Source: Actinomadura sp. J1-007 | GTDB lineage: Bacteria > Actinomycetota > Actinomycetes > Streptosporangiales > Streptosporangiaceae | DNA length: 64,000 bases | Direction: 5' to 3' | Assembly (NCBI RefSeq): GCF_009793335.1 | Contig: NZ_WING01000001.1 | Span: 6,448,001 to 6,512,000, forward strand | In this document: positions 9,459-20,219 of the stretch, piece after piece | Layout: the number at the start of each line of letters is the position of its first letter | How positions within the stretch are numbered: position 1 is the first letter of the stretch | Position numbers and translations under genes: made by a program | Notes under the pieces: model-generated | Databases searched by the model: none | Seen by the model: only the letters and a program-made list of their open reading frames with translations | What the model was told of the DNA's origin: nothing

Positions 9459-9503
9459 CGTCTACTCCCTGGATGGTGTCGGTCGGTGTCGGATACGCGT
9501 CGC

Positions 9504-10526
9504 TTACGGTGCGGCCGTCACGCCGCCGTCGTCCGGACCGTCCTCTGCCGGGCCTCCGCTGCCTGCTGGGCCGCTGCCGCCTGAGCTTCCGCCGCCTCGC
9601 GGGCCGTCTTCCGCGGAGGTGCCTTCTGCGGACGAGTCGTTCGCGGAGGACGGGGTGGCGTCGTCGGCGAGGATTCGGTAGAGGCTTCGGCGCGCCGCGG
9701 ACAGGACGTCCCTGGCCGCGGTGACCTGCTCGGGGGTTCCGGAGTGGACGATCTGCATCACCGCCGCGCCGGTCTGCGCCGCCTGCTTGAACAGGTCGGG
9801 CACGCCCTCGCCGTACTCGGGCGCCATCCCGGCCCAGGGCTCGGACAGCTCGTCGGCGTGCTCCTCCACGTACGCGCGGCCCTCGTCGGTGAGGCGGAAC
9901 GTGCGGCGTCCGCCGCCCTCCTCGCCGCTGATCAGGCCCTCGTCGGCGAGCTGCTGGAGCGCCGGGTAGACCGCGCCGGGGCTCGGCTTCCAGGCGCCGT
10001 CGCTGCGCTCGTTGATCTCCTGGATGATCTGGTAGCCGTTGCGGGGTTCCTCGGCCAGCAGCGCGAGGATCGCCGCGCGGACGTTGCCCTTGGGCGCTTT
10101 CGGCCCCCGGCCCCAGGGGCCGCCGCGTCCTCCGCGCGCCCACGGGGGACGGCCGGGGCCCCAGCCGCCGGGCGGGCCCCACGGCCCCGGACCGCCGCCG
10201 AACATCCAGCCGAAGCCCGGCCCGTCCCCACGCGAACGAGGCCCCCGCCCGTGGCCGTGCCCCGGCCCGTGTCCCGGCCCGCGCTCCGGCCCGTCCCCGA
10301 AGCCACCAGGCCCCTGCCCGAAGCCGGGCCCCTGCCCGAAGCCGGGCCCGTCTCCGAAGCCGGGCCCGTGCCCCGGTCCGCGCCCATGACCGGGCCCGTA
10401 CCCCCGCCCGTGCCCATGCCCGTGCCCCGCCGCGGCGTGGGCGAGTTTCGCTCCGAGTGCGGCTGCGGCCAGTGCCCAGCGCAGGTCGGGGCCGGTTCCG
10501 TGCGCGTGCCCATGTCCGTGTCCCAT
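9504..10526 (-). CDS. PadR-family transcriptional regulator with His/Gly-rich N-terminal extension
   Basis: About 340 residues. The PadR winged-helix domain is central (about 140-215: AILALLAEEPRNGYQIIQEI, PSPGAVYPALQQLADEGLIS, RRTFRLTDEGRAYVEEH), followed by a helical dimerisation region and a Gly/Ser/Pro tail. The first ~135 residues are an unusual low-complexity stretch of GHGHG, GPG and GFG repeats with more than twenty His, possibly metal binding or phase-separating. The ATG at 10526 is preferred over the GTGs 9-12 bases upstream because AAGGTGG sits eight bases before it. Divergent palindromes upstream suggest autoregulation. It is probably cotranscribed with the DUF1707 gene. Ligand unknown. 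Confidence 0.9.
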   Translation of the reverse strand: MGHGHGHAHGTGPDLRWALAAAALGAKLAHAAAGHGHGHGRGYGPGHGRGPGHGPGFGDGPGFGQGPGFGQGPGGFGDGPERGPGHGPGHGHGRGPRSRGDGPGFGWMFGGGPGPWGPPGGWGPGRPPWARGGRGGPWGRGPKAPKGNVRAAILALLAEEPRNGYQIIQEINERSDGAWKPSPGAVYPALQQLADEGLISGEEGGGRRTFRLTDEGRAYVEEHADELSEPWAGMAPEYGEGVPDLFKQAAQTGAAVMQIVHSGTPEQVTAARDVLSAARRSLYRILADDATPSSANDSSAEGTSAEDGPRGGGSSGGSGPAGSGGPAEDGPDDGGVTAAP

Positions 10527-10576
10527 GTTCTGCACCACCTTCTGAGATCTCTCTAAGACCTCTCGCGATACGCCAA

Positions 10577-10656
10577 CGATATATCGAGAACGTTCGGAAC
10601 GGCCACCCGGTTCCCGGCTCTTTCGCTACCTGCAAGTAACTTGATATCGAGATAAA
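10577..10656. promoter_or_regulatory. Two ATATCGAGA-containing operator candidates
   Basis: CGATATATCG is a perfect palindrome at 10578-10587 and continues as GAGA; a related TTGATATCGAGAT lies at 10641-10652. Paired AT-rich dyads 50-115 bp upstream of a padR start are typical of PadR autoregulatory sites; assignment is inference. Confidence 0.45.
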
Positions 10657-10666
10657 TCGGAGTTAC

Positions 10667-10678
10667 CTTGACGTCAAG
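10667..10678. promoter_or_regulatory. 12-bp perfect palindrome CTTGACGTCAAG upstream of acnA
   Basis: The palindrome contains TTGACG, which could double as a -35 element for acnA. A TetR-family repressor (AcnR) controls aconitase in corynebacteria and mycobacteria, but no such gene is in the window, so the binding protein is unknown. Confidence 0.4.
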
Positions 10679-10909
10679 AGAAAAGCTGTCGAAGTTAGGC
10701 GGACCCGAGTCGTGAGCAGGGTCTTGACTACGGCAGGATCAATGGGGGACGAGCACCCGTTCCGCCGGGCGCCGACGCGGCCGACACGTCGCGCCGCGCG
10801 CGCCCGCGAGGGCGACCGGGAACGAAGACGACCAGACTGAAGATCGAGAAGACCACGCCGCGCGCTCACGATCCGGACCGGACGCGCGGTGCCGACGGAG
10901 GAGGAGTCC

Positions 10910-13624
<2,715 letters not shown>

Positions 13625-13637
13625 CCGAACACGCGAC

Positions 13638-13667
13638 CGGGCCGCCTCCCCCCCGGGAGGCGGCCCG
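13638..13667 (+). terminator. Hairpin terminator after acnA
   Basis: A perfect 13-bp GC stem (arms 13638-13650 and 13655-13667) with a CCCC loop begins 13 bp after the acnA stop. No U-tract follows, as is usual in high-GC actinomycetes. Confidence 0.8.
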
Positions 13668-13825
13668 ACCCGCGTCCACGTCGAACCCCCACCCAGCCCG
13701 CACGTCCCGCCCCGGCAAAGTCGCCCCGCACGCGTTCAACGCACCCGTTCAACGCACGCGAGTCAACGGCCGAACGATCCGCTTTCCTGACCACCGCCCG
13801 GAGTGCGGCGCCCACTGGGAACAGG

Positions 13826-14440
13826 TCAGAGTTCGGTGGCCAGGCGGAGGCCGAAGGCGATGAAGGCCAGGCCCATGAACTGCTGGACGCGGCGGCGGAC
13901 GGCGGGGCGGGACAGGGCGCGGCGGGCGGCGCCGGCGACGCCGACCAGGGCGCCCGACCACAGCAGGCCGAGGGCGGCGTGGATCCCGGCGAACAGCATG
14001 CTCGTCCCGAAGACCGGTGCACCGTGCGGCACGAACTGCGGCAGCAGGCTCATGTAGAACACGCCGATCTTGGGGTTGAGCAGGTTGGTGACCAGGCCCG
14101 TGCGGAGCGCGGCGAGGCCGGAGGGCGGCGCGCCGGGGTCCTCGGCGGCGGGGGCGCGGCGGGCCTGCCAGAGCGCCCGTGCGCCCAGGCAGAGCAGGTA
14201 GCAGGCGCCCGCGGCGCGCAGCGCGTCGAACGCCAGGCGGGACGCGGCGAGCAGCGCGGTCAGCCCGGCGGCGCTCGCGACGGCCCAGGCCAGGCAGCCG
14301 GACGCGATGCCGAGGCCGGCCAGGGCGCCCGCGCGGCGGCCGCCGGAGACGGTGGTGCGCAGGACGAGCATCGTGTCCAGGCCGGGCGTGACGGTCATCA
14401 GGGCGGCGACGGCGGTGAACGCGAGGCAGGCGGCGAGCAT
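13826..14440 (-). CDS. LysE/RhtB-family amino-acid exporter
   Basis: A 204-residue membrane protein with about six hydrophobic segments. The N-terminus MLAACLAFTAVAALMTVTPG has the family's conserved TPG, followed by GRRAGALAGLGIASG; LLNPKIGVFYMSLLPQF is the other LysE signature. Members export amino acids or related metabolites. The ATG at 14440 is chosen because it begins directly with the first membrane segment; upstream in-frame codons encode a hydrophilic stretch unlike the family. It diverges from an aldo/keto reductase across an 86-bp region rich in inverted repeats. Substrate unknown. Confidence 0.92.
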   Translation of the reverse strand: MLAACLAFTAVAALMTVTPGLDTMLVLRTTVSGGRRAGALAGLGIASGCLAWAVASAAGLTALLAASRLAFDALRAAGACYLLCLGARALWQARRAPAAEDPGAPPSGLAALRTGLVTNLLNPKIGVFYMSLLPQFVPHGAPVFGTSMLFAGIHAALGLLWSGALVGVAGAARRALSRPAVRRRVQQFMGLAFIAFGLRLATEL

Positions 14441-14457
14441 GGGGCATCGTCTCACGA

Positions 14458-14475
14458 GGTTCTGAACCAGGGTTC
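14458..14475. promoter_or_regulatory. Alternating GGTTC/GAACC half-sites (operator candidate)
   Basis: Three 5-bp half sites alternate: GGTTC-T-GAACC-AG-GGTTC. This gives overlapping inverted repeats with 1- and 2-bp spacers, directly upstream of the exporter start and within the divergent promoter region. Confidence 0.5.
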
Positions 14476-14498
14476 TTCCGGGCCGTAACTGGAATACC

Positions 14499-14510
14499 GG
14501 TCCTAGGACC
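14499..14510. promoter_or_regulatory. 12-bp perfect palindrome GGTCCTAGGACC
   Basis: It ends 16 bp before the aldo/keto reductase ATG, so a bound protein could block its transcription or translation start. No regulator gene is adjacent. Confidence 0.45.
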
Positions 14511-14526
14511 ATGATTGGAAGAGGAT

Positions 14527-15467
14527 ATGGCTGGCATCACAAAGAAGATCGGCGACCTCGACGTCTTCCCGCTGTCCCTCGGCGGCAACGTGTTCGGCTG
14601 GACGGCCGACCGCGACACCTCGTACCGGGTGCTGGACGCCTACACGGCGGCCGGGGGCGACTTCATCGACACCGCGGACGCGTACTCGGCGTGGGTCGAG
14701 GGCAACCGGGGCGGCGAGTCGGAAGAGATCATCGGGGCGTGGATGGAGGCGCGGCGCAACCGCGGCGACGTGGTCATCGGGACGAAGGTGGGCGCGTCCC
14801 CCGACCGCAGGGGCCTGTCGCCCGCCAACATCAAGGGCGCCGTCGAGGACTCGCTGCGCCGCCTGCGCACCGACTACATCGACCTGTACTACACGCACCG
14901 CGACGACCCCTCGGTGCCGGTCGAGGACATCATGACGTCCCTGGACGGCCTCGTCCGGGACGGCAAGGTCCGGGAGATCGCGGTGTCCAACATCGAGCCC
15001 GAACGGCTCCAGGCGTCCCTGGAGTTCTCCGAGCGGGAGGGGCTGGCCCGGTACGCCGCGATCCAGCCGCACTACAACCTCGTGTCCCGCGACACGTACG
15101 AGGGCCGCGGATGGACCTGGCACGGCGGTACGGGCTCGCCGCCGTCCCGTACTACGCGCTCGCGTCCGGGTTCCTGACCGGCAAGTACCGGCCCGGCGCG
15201 GACGTCGACAGCCAGCGCGCGGGCAAGGCCGGGGAGTACCTGAAGAGCGAGCGCGGGCAGAGGGTGCTGGCCGCGCTCGACGCCGTCGCCGGTGAACGGG
15301 GCGCCTCCGTCGCGTCCGTGGCCGTGGCGTGGCTCGCCGCCCAGCCGACCGTCGTCGCGCCGCTCGCGAGCGCCCGCACCGTCGAGCAGCTCCAGCCGCT
15401 CCTGGACGCCGTCCGGCTGGACCTGTCGTCCGAGGACGTGGCCCGCCTGACCGAAGCGTCCGCCTGA
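14527..15467 (+). CDS. Aldo/keto reductase (frameshifted)
   Basis: The two forward frames together give about 313 residues of an NAD(P)H-dependent aldo/keto reductase. The catalytic tetrad region is visible: Asp/Tyr in FIDTADAYSAW, Lys in VVIGTKVG, His in DLYYTHRDD; later IQPHYNLVSRD and LASGFLTGKYRPG. The frame changes near 15109; adding one G to the GG at 15109-15110 restores GRGMDLARRYGLA. ATG at 14527 has GGAAGAGG just before it. It is divergent from a LysE exporter. Physiological substrate is not evident; related enzymes reduce diverse carbonyl compounds. Probably intact in the organism. Confidence 0.9.
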
Positions 15468-15527
15468 TCCGCTCTCGGGTTTTATCGAGTCGCCCATCGG
15501 AAAAGTCGAGATGTAGCGTTCCGCGGC

Positions 15528-16247
15528 GTGCCCCATCTCGACTTCCTCCTCGTCGGCGGGCTGGCCGCGCTGCTCGGCGCCGTCGTGCAGAGCAGCGTCG
15601 GCCTCGGCGTCGGCCTGGTCGCCACCCCGATCGTCACGATGCTGTTCCCGGCGCTCATGCCGGGCTCGATCCTCGTCGCGGCGTGCGTGCTGCCCCTCGC
15701 GACGCTGGCGAAGGAGGTCGCGCACGCCGACCTGAAAGGACTCGGATGGGCGTTCGGCGGACGGCTCGCCGGGACGCCGCTCGGCGTGTGGGTCGTCGCC
15801 GCCGTACCGGCGCGGGCGCTCGGCGCGGCGATCGGCGGCGTGGTGCTCGCCGCGCTCGCCACCACCGCGTGGTCGGCGCGCGTGCCCCGGAATCCCGCGA
15901 CGCTGGTCACGGCCGGGCTGGTCGCCGGGGCGACGGGCACGGCCTCCGCGATCGGCGGCCCGCCGATCGCGCTGCTGTACCAGCGGGAGAGCGGGCCGAC
16001 GGTGCGCGCGACGCTCGCCGTGTTCTTCACCGTCGGCGCGCTGATCTCGCTCGTGACGCTGGCGGCGGTCGGACGGCTCCCGTTCCGGCAGGTCACCGCG
16101 GGCCTCGCGCTGACCCCGTTCGTGCTCGCCGGGTTCGCCGCGGCCGGGCCGCTGCGCCGCTACCTGGACGCCGGGCGGATGCGGACCGCCCTGCTGGTCG
16201 TCGTCGGCCTGTCCGCCGTGGTGCTGGTCGTCCGTAGCCTGGTCTGA
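15528..16247 (+). CDS. TauE/SafE (TSUP)-family transporter
   Basis: A 239-residue integral membrane protein with about eight hydrophobic segments. The N-terminal half carries the TSUP hallmark GAVVQSSVGLGVGLVATPIV and the second repeat GATGTASAIGGPPIALLYQ. Family members move sulfur-containing or organic anions across the membrane. A GTG start at 15528 is used; the preceding 60 bp from the reductase stop hold no gene. Its TGA overlaps the next gene's ATG (ATGA), so the two are translationally coupled although their functions look unrelated. Confidence 0.92.
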   Translation: MPHLDFLLVGGLAALLGAVVQSSVGLGVGLVATPIVTMLFPALMPGSILVAACVLPLATLAKEVAHADLKGLGWAFGGRLAGTPLGVWVVAAVPARALGAAIGGVVLAALATTAWSARVPRNPATLVTAGLVAGATGTASAIGGPPIALLYQRESGPTVRATLAVFFTVGALISLVTLAAVGRLPFRQVTAGLALTPFVLAGFAAAGPLRRYLDAGRMRTALLVVVGLSAVVLVVRSLV

Positions 16248-16804
16248 TGCGACCCACCAAAGCCGACCTGGAGGCCGCCCGCGACCGGTTCGTCCCCGAC
16301 GTCCTGCCGGAGGAGGGCGCGCCCCTGGCGGTGCTGTTCTGCGGGATCAACCCCGGCCTGTACTCCGGGGCCACCGGACGGCACTTCGCGCGCCCCGGCA
16401 ACCGCTTCTGGCCCGCCCTGCACGCCTCCGGCTTCACCGAACGGCGGCTCTCCCCGGACGAGCAGGATCTGCTGCCCTCGTACGGGCTCGGCATCACCAA
16501 CCTCGCGCACCGCACCACCGCCCGCGCCGACGAGCTCACGGCCGCCGAGCTGAGGGAGGGCGGCGAACGGCTCGTCGCCCTCGTCGAACGGCACCGTCCC
16601 GCCTACCTCGCCGTCGCGGGCGTCACCGCGTACCGCACGGCCTTCGGACGCCCCCGCACGCAGATCGGCCCGCAGGACGACACGATCGGCCCCTCCCGCG
16701 TCTGGGTCCTCCCCAACCCCAGCGGCCTCAACGCGAGCTGGCCCCTGCCCCGGATGGCCGAGGAGTTCGCCCGCCTGCGCGTGGCGGCCGAGAGCGGAGG
16801 CTGA
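16247..16804 (+). CDS. mug: G/U mismatch-specific DNA glycosylase (Mug)
   Basis: A 185-residue member of uracil-DNA glycosylase family 2. Active-site motif GINPGLYSG near residue 33 contains the family Asn, and the intercalation loop NPSGLNA lies near residue 158. It removes uracil or ethenocytosine opposite guanine, starting base-excision repair. Start ATG overlaps the upstream transporter stop. The region just after its stop contains a degraded copy of its own 3' end (separate entry). Length is normal for the family. Confidence 0.93.
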   Translation: MRPTKADLEAARDRFVPDVLPEEGAPLAVLFCGINPGLYSGATGRHFARPGNRFWPALHASGFTERRLSPDEQDLLPSYGLGITNLAHRTTARADELTAAELREGGERLVALVERHRPAYLAVAGVTAYRTAFGRPRTQIGPQDDTIGPSRVWVLPNPSGLNASWPLPRMAEEFARLRVAAESGG

Positions 16805-16921
16805 GGTGGTTGGGTGCTCCATCGCGTTCGAGGACGGCCTCAACGCGAGCTGGCCCCCGCTCCGCGTGGCCGAGGGGTTCGCCCGTCTGCGCGTGGCGGC
16901 CGAGGAGACGTTCGCGACCTG
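16805..16921 (+). pseudogene. Duplicated 3' fragment of mug
   Basis: From 16836 to about 16907 the sequence repeats the end of mug (16724-16795) at about 90 percent identity, including the codons for GLNASWP and EFARLRVAAE, and then ends in its own TGA at 16919-16921. No start or catalytic half is present, so it is a non-functional remnant of a tandem duplication or an old alternative gene end. Confidence 0.75.
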
Positions 16922-16929
16922 AGGGCGGG

Positions 16930-17400
16930 TCAGCCGTGCGGGTCGGAGACGGCGCCCGCGACGCTCGCCGCGGTCGCCGCCGCGGCGGTGGAGAACATCG
17001 CCTTGATCTCGGCGACGAGAGCCGGCTTGGGCTCCCACATGTCGGTACGGCCGAGCGCGACGATCGGGCGGGGGAGCGCCCGCACGTTCGCGAGCCGCCA
17101 GTGGTGCAGGCCGGGCGCCGCCCACGGGCCGCAGTCGCACGCGCCGCCGGACGCGGCGGCCGAGCAGACGCCCTCCAGGTCGGCGACCGCGATGACCGCG
17201 CCGATCGCGGCCAGCGGGTCGGACGGGTCCCAGCCCGCCGCCTGGACGAGCGGCGAGTCGCAGGCCGTCAGGTCCACGCGCATCGAGGCGTGGATGAGCA
17301 GCGGGCCGCGGTAGGCGGTCGGCAGCCCCTGGTTCGAGACGGGCTTGGCGCCCCGCGCGATCGTGAAAGCCCAGGGCTGCTGAACGCTGATCGCCTGCAC
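16930..17400 (-). CDS. ASCH-domain-like protein
   Basis: A 156-residue protein. The N-terminus VQAISVQQPWAFTIARGAKP carries the QPWA-type motif seen at the start of ASCH/EVE-like (PUA-fold) domains, followed by GPLLIHAS and IGAVIAVADLEGVC, matching the small beta-barrel expected to bind RNA or modified bases. The GTG at 17400 is preferred because GGAAGGTGA lies five bases upstream; further upstream the frame is repetitive and Arg-rich. A CDCGPW segment is unusual and could be a small metal site. It is convergent with the mug operon. Precise role unknown. Confidence 0.75.
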   Translation of the reverse strand: MQAISVQQPWAFTIARGAKPVSNQGLPTAYRGPLLIHASMRVDLTACDSPLVQAAGWDPSDPLAAIGAVIAVADLEGVCSAAASGGACDCGPWAAPGLHHWRLANVRALPRPIVALGRTDMWEPKPALVAEIKAMFSTAAAATAASVAGAVSDPHG

Positions 17401-17419
17401 GCCGTCACCTTCCGAGCCG

Positions 17420-17481
17420 TTGCCGTCGTCTGCCGTCGTCTGCCGTGCTTCTGGTCGTGCCGTCGTGCCGTCGTGCCGTGG
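17420..17481. repeat. Short GCCGTCGT-type simple repeats
   Basis: Upstream of the ASCH gene, TGCCGTCGTC is repeated twice in tandem (17421-17440) and CGTGCCGT units recur to 17481. Probably slippage-prone leader DNA. Confidence 0.6.
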
Positions 17482-17619
17482 TCCCGGTCGCCGTTCCCGG
17501 CGGGACCGGTGCCCGCCGGGGCGTCGCGCCCGCCCCGCCTCACGGACCGTGTCCGGAGAGGGTAGGCGGATACCCGACAAAAGAACAACGGCGCGAGCGG
17601 CCGCATGGTTCGAACCGGC

Positions 17620-18261
17620 TCAGGACCGCACCAGCCGCGTGTACACGATCACGTTGTCCACGTAGTGCCCGGTCCTCGGGTTGAACGTCCCGCCGCAGGT
17701 CACCAGCCGCAGCGCCGGGTAGTCGAGGTCCTCGGCGTACACCTTCTCGCCGGGGAACGACGCCTTGGCGACCCGTTCGACCCGTTGCACCGCGAACGTC
17801 GCCGTGCCGCCGTCCTCGCGGCCCACCCGCACCCGGTCGCCGGGCTTCAGGTCCTTCAGGCGGTAGAACACGGCGGCCCGCTTGTTGGCGTCCACGTGGC
17901 CGAGGATCACCGACGGGCCGCCCTCGCCCGGGGTCGGGCCCTCCTTCCACCAGCCGGCGAGGTTGGGACGGCTGAGCGGCGGCTCCTGGATGCGCCCGTC
18001 CGGCTTGAGGCCGAGTTGCGAGACGGGCGCCGAGACGCCGAGCCTGGGGATCGCGATGGTCTTGGGGAGCGAGCGCGCCAGCGGCGCGGCGTACGACGCC
18101 GGGACGGCCGGCGTGCCCGCCGCGACGCCGCCCGGCGCGACCGGGGCGTCGTCGCGCTCGGCCCCGCCGCCACCGCATCCCGCGAGGGCCGCGGCCAGCG
18201 CGAGGCCGCAGGCCGCCGTGCCGAGAGCACGGCGGCCCGCGGCGGTGCCTTGGGGACGCAC
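17620..18261 (-). CDS. Class F sortase
   Basis: A 213-residue exported transpeptidase. The N-terminus has a positively charged start and a hydrophobic stretch ending LAGCGGGG, which could be a signal anchor or a lipobox. The sortase fold follows, with catalytic His in VILGHVDANK, Cys in RLVTCGGTFN and the C-terminal NVIVYTRLV strand that supplies the active-site Arg. Class F enzymes attach surface proteins to actinobacterial peptidoglycan. It follows the PDTG-bearing surface protein by two bases (TGA then GTG), clearly an operon, so that protein is the likely substrate. Start GTG at 18261. Confidence 0.92.
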   Translation of the reverse strand: MRPQGTAAGRRALGTAACGLALAAALAGCGGGGAERDDAPVAPGGVAAGTPAVPASYAAPLARSLPKTIAIPRLGVSAPVSQLGLKPDGRIQEPPLSRPNLAGWWKEGPTPGEGGPSVILGHVDANKRAAVFYRLKDLKPGDRVRVGREDGGTATFAVQRVERVAKASFPGEKVYAEDLDYPALRLVTCGGTFNPRTGHYVDNVIVYTRLVRS

Positions 18262-18263
18262 GG

Positions 18264-19208
18264 TCAGGCGTTCTCCTTCGCGGCGGAACGCGCGGCGCGC
18301 CGGCGCAGCGCCAGCCCGCCGAGGCCGGCCGCCGCGACCAGCGCGGCCGAGCCGCCCGCGTACAGCGCGCCGCCGCCGTTCCCGCCCGTGCCGGACATGG
18401 TGCCGTCACCGGTGTCGGGCGCGCCCTTCGGAACGGTCGGCGACCCGTTGCCGACCTGCTTCTTGCCGGGCTTGGTGCTGTAGACCTTCGACCCGTACTG
18501 CGCGCACGTGATCCGGACGTTGACGACCGAGGGGAGCGTCTTCTTGAACGTCGCCGTCGCGCCCCACTTCGGCGCGTCGGACTCGGTGCCCTCGTCGCCG
18601 AGCTCCTTGAACTCCGGCTCCTTCACGAACGACGCCGACGTGGCCGTCACCTCGGTCGGGCACGTCACCTTCATGCCGAACTTCCCGCCGGGCAGGACGG
18701 TCCGCGTCGACAGCTCGATCTTGTCGAACCCGAACCGGAACTTCTCCGGCTCGTCCGGCGGCTCCGTCCCGTCCTTCACCTTCGCCGTGAGGGTGAGCTG
18801 CTGCGCGACCTTGTCCACCTCGCACGTGAACTGGGTCGTGTAGGGCTTCCCGAGTTCGAGGTTCTTGCGCGAGAGGGCCTTGGCCGTCCACTCGCCGGGC
18901 TTCGCGCCCTTCTCGAACGTGCCCGGCGCGTTGTCGCCGAAGATGTCGTTCGTCTTGCCGAGCACGGGCTCGGTGTCGCAGCCCTTGGCCGTGACGGTCA
19001 GCTCCTGACCCGGCGTGAACGGATTGGGGGTGGCGTTGATCGTCGGGGCGTCGGCCACGCGCAGCTTCGGGGCGGGCCGGGCGTCGGTGCGCGGCTCGTC
19101 GCTCGGGCCCTTGGGCTGGAGCGGGCCGTCGGCGGACGCGGGAACGGCCAGGCTGAGCAGGACGGCACCGGATACGGCGCTCGCCGCGGCGAGTCGTTTG
19201 ATGCCCAT
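18264..19208 (-). CDS. Cell-wall-anchored surface protein (sortase substrate)
   Basis: A 314-residue secreted protein: Sec signal peptide (MGIKRLAAASAVSGAVLLSL, cleavage near ASA-DG), a Thr/Lys/Pro-rich ectodomain with repeated beta-sandwich-like sections and four Cys likely forming disulfides, then a sorting signal: PDTGDG at about residue 265, a Gly-rich spacer, a hydrophobic helix and a basic tail (RRRAARSAAKENA). PDTG is a variant of LPXTG. ATG at 19208 has AAGGAG upstream. It is cotranscribed with the class F sortase, whose GTG follows two bases later. Ligand or partner unknown; adhesion or envelope structure is plausible. Confidence 0.88.
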   Translation of the reverse strand: MGIKRLAAASAVSGAVLLSLAVPASADGPLQPKGPSDEPRTDARPAPKLRVADAPTINATPNPFTPGQELTVTAKGCDTEPVLGKTNDIFGDNAPGTFEKGAKPGEWTAKALSRKNLELGKPYTTQFTCEVDKVAQQLTLTAKVKDGTEPPDEPEKFRFGFDKIELSTRTVLPGGKFGMKVTCPTEVTATSASFVKEPEFKELGDEGTESDAPKWGATATFKKTLPSVVNVRITCAQYGSKVYSTKPGKKQVGNGSPTVPKGAPDTGDGTMSGTGGNGGGALYAGGSAALVAAAGLGGLALRRRAARSAAKENA

Positions 19209-19397
19209 ATGGCTCCTTGCCTCGTGATTGGGCGCGCGGATCCCATTGATCACTCCTGTGACGCGCGACACCCCTTCGAGGTTGACCGGCGAAGCCGTTT
19301 CTTTCGTGAACATCCGGGGAACGGCCCGCCGGACGCACCCCGCGCCCCGCGCATCCCCGCCGCGCCCGCCGACCCGCCGCGTCCGGCGTGCCGCGCG

Positions 19398-20219
19398 TCA
19401 GCCCTTCAGCGCGCCCGCCATGAGGCCGCGCATGAAGAACCGTCCGAGCAGCAGGTAGACCAGGAGCGTCGGCAGCGAGGCGAGCAGCGCGGACGCCATC
19501 TGCACGTTGTACGACACGGCGGCCGCTCCCGACCCGGCGGTGTTGTTGAGCAGCACGGTCACCGGCCAGCTGTCGGGCGCGCCGAGGAACACCGCGAACA
19601 GGAAGTCGTTCCACATCGAGGTGAACTGCCAGATCAGCGTCACGGCGAACGCGGGGCCCGACACCGGCAGCACGATCGACCAGTACGTACGGAACATCCC
19701 GGCGCCGTCCACCCGGGCCGCCTCCAGCAGCTCGTCCGGGATCGTGACGTAGTAGTTCCGGAAGATCAGCGTGCAGATCGGGATGCCGTAGACGACGTGC
19801 GCGAGGACCAGGCCGCGGATGGTGCCGACCAGCTCCATGTCGGTCAGCAGCCCGGCCAGCGGGATCATGACCGCCTGGTACGGGATGAACATCCCGAACA
19901 GGAACAGCGCGAACACCGCGTCCGCTCCGGGGAAGCGCCACTTGCTCAGCACGAACCCGTTCAGCGAGCCGAGCACCGCCGAGATCAGCGAGCCCGACAC
20001 CGCGATCTTGACGCTGTTCTCCAGGCCGGGCCGCAGCGTGTCCCACGCGGTGCTCCAGCCGGACCAGCTCCAGTGCTGGGGGAGGTTCCAGGCCGTGCTG
20101 GGGTCGGCCTCTTGCAACGACTTGAAGCTCGTGACGACCAGCACGTACACCGGCATCAGGAACAGGACCACGAACGCGAGCAGCAGCACCGGGCGCGCGA
20201 TCCGCACCGTGCCCCTCAC
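19398..20219 (-). CDS. Carbohydrate ABC transporter permease (MalG type)
   Basis: A 273-residue permease with six hydrophobic segments and the EAA loop (ELLEAARVDGAGMFRTYWSI) that contacts the ATPase. It has the MalG-like features LFLMPVYVLVVTSFKS and a C-terminal LLLGRFFMRGLMAGALKG. GTG start at 20219 overlaps the upstream permease stop (GTGA). It is the last gene of a three-gene importer operon. No ATPase is encoded here, so a shared MsiK-type ATPase elsewhere would energise it; this is known for many actinomycete sugar importers. Confidence 0.95.
   Translation of the reverse strand: MRGTVRIARPVLLLAFVVLFLMPVYVLVVTSFKSLQEADPSTAWNLPQHWSWSGWSTAWDTLRPGLENSVKIAVSGSLISAVLGSLNGFVLSKWRFPGADAVFALFLFGMFIPYQAVMIPLAGLLTDMELVGTIRGLVLAHVVYGIPICTLIFRNYYVTIPDELLEAARVDGAGMFRTYWSIVLPVSGPAFAVTLIWQFTSMWNDFLFAVFLGAPDSWPVTVLLNNTAGSGAAAVSYNVQMASALLASLPTLLVYLLLGRFFMRGLMAGALKG

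Larger units (their letters stand above)
10527..10909. promoter_or_regulatory. Divergent padR / acnA control region
   Basis: This 383-bp gap separates divergent genes. Left part: an ATATCGAGA motif occurs twice in palindromic AT-rich surroundings (near 10578 and 10643). Middle: 6-bp inverted repeat GTAACT/AGTTAC at 10636-10641 and 10661-10666, and the 12-bp palindrome at 10667-10678. The right 200 bp up to the acnA ribosome binding site is GC-rich and shows no further structure that I can support. It is an unusually AT-rich island for this chromosome. Confidence 0.5.

Noticed and set aside
8425..9681. 418-residue forward frame across the C-rich array and the DUF1707 gene
   Set aside because: Low-complexity Arg/Pro/Ser text from repeats and antisense of a real gene.
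17607..17616. GGTTCGAACC as a tRNA T-arm
   Set aside because: No flanking acceptor or anticodon arm; just a palindrome after the sortase gene.
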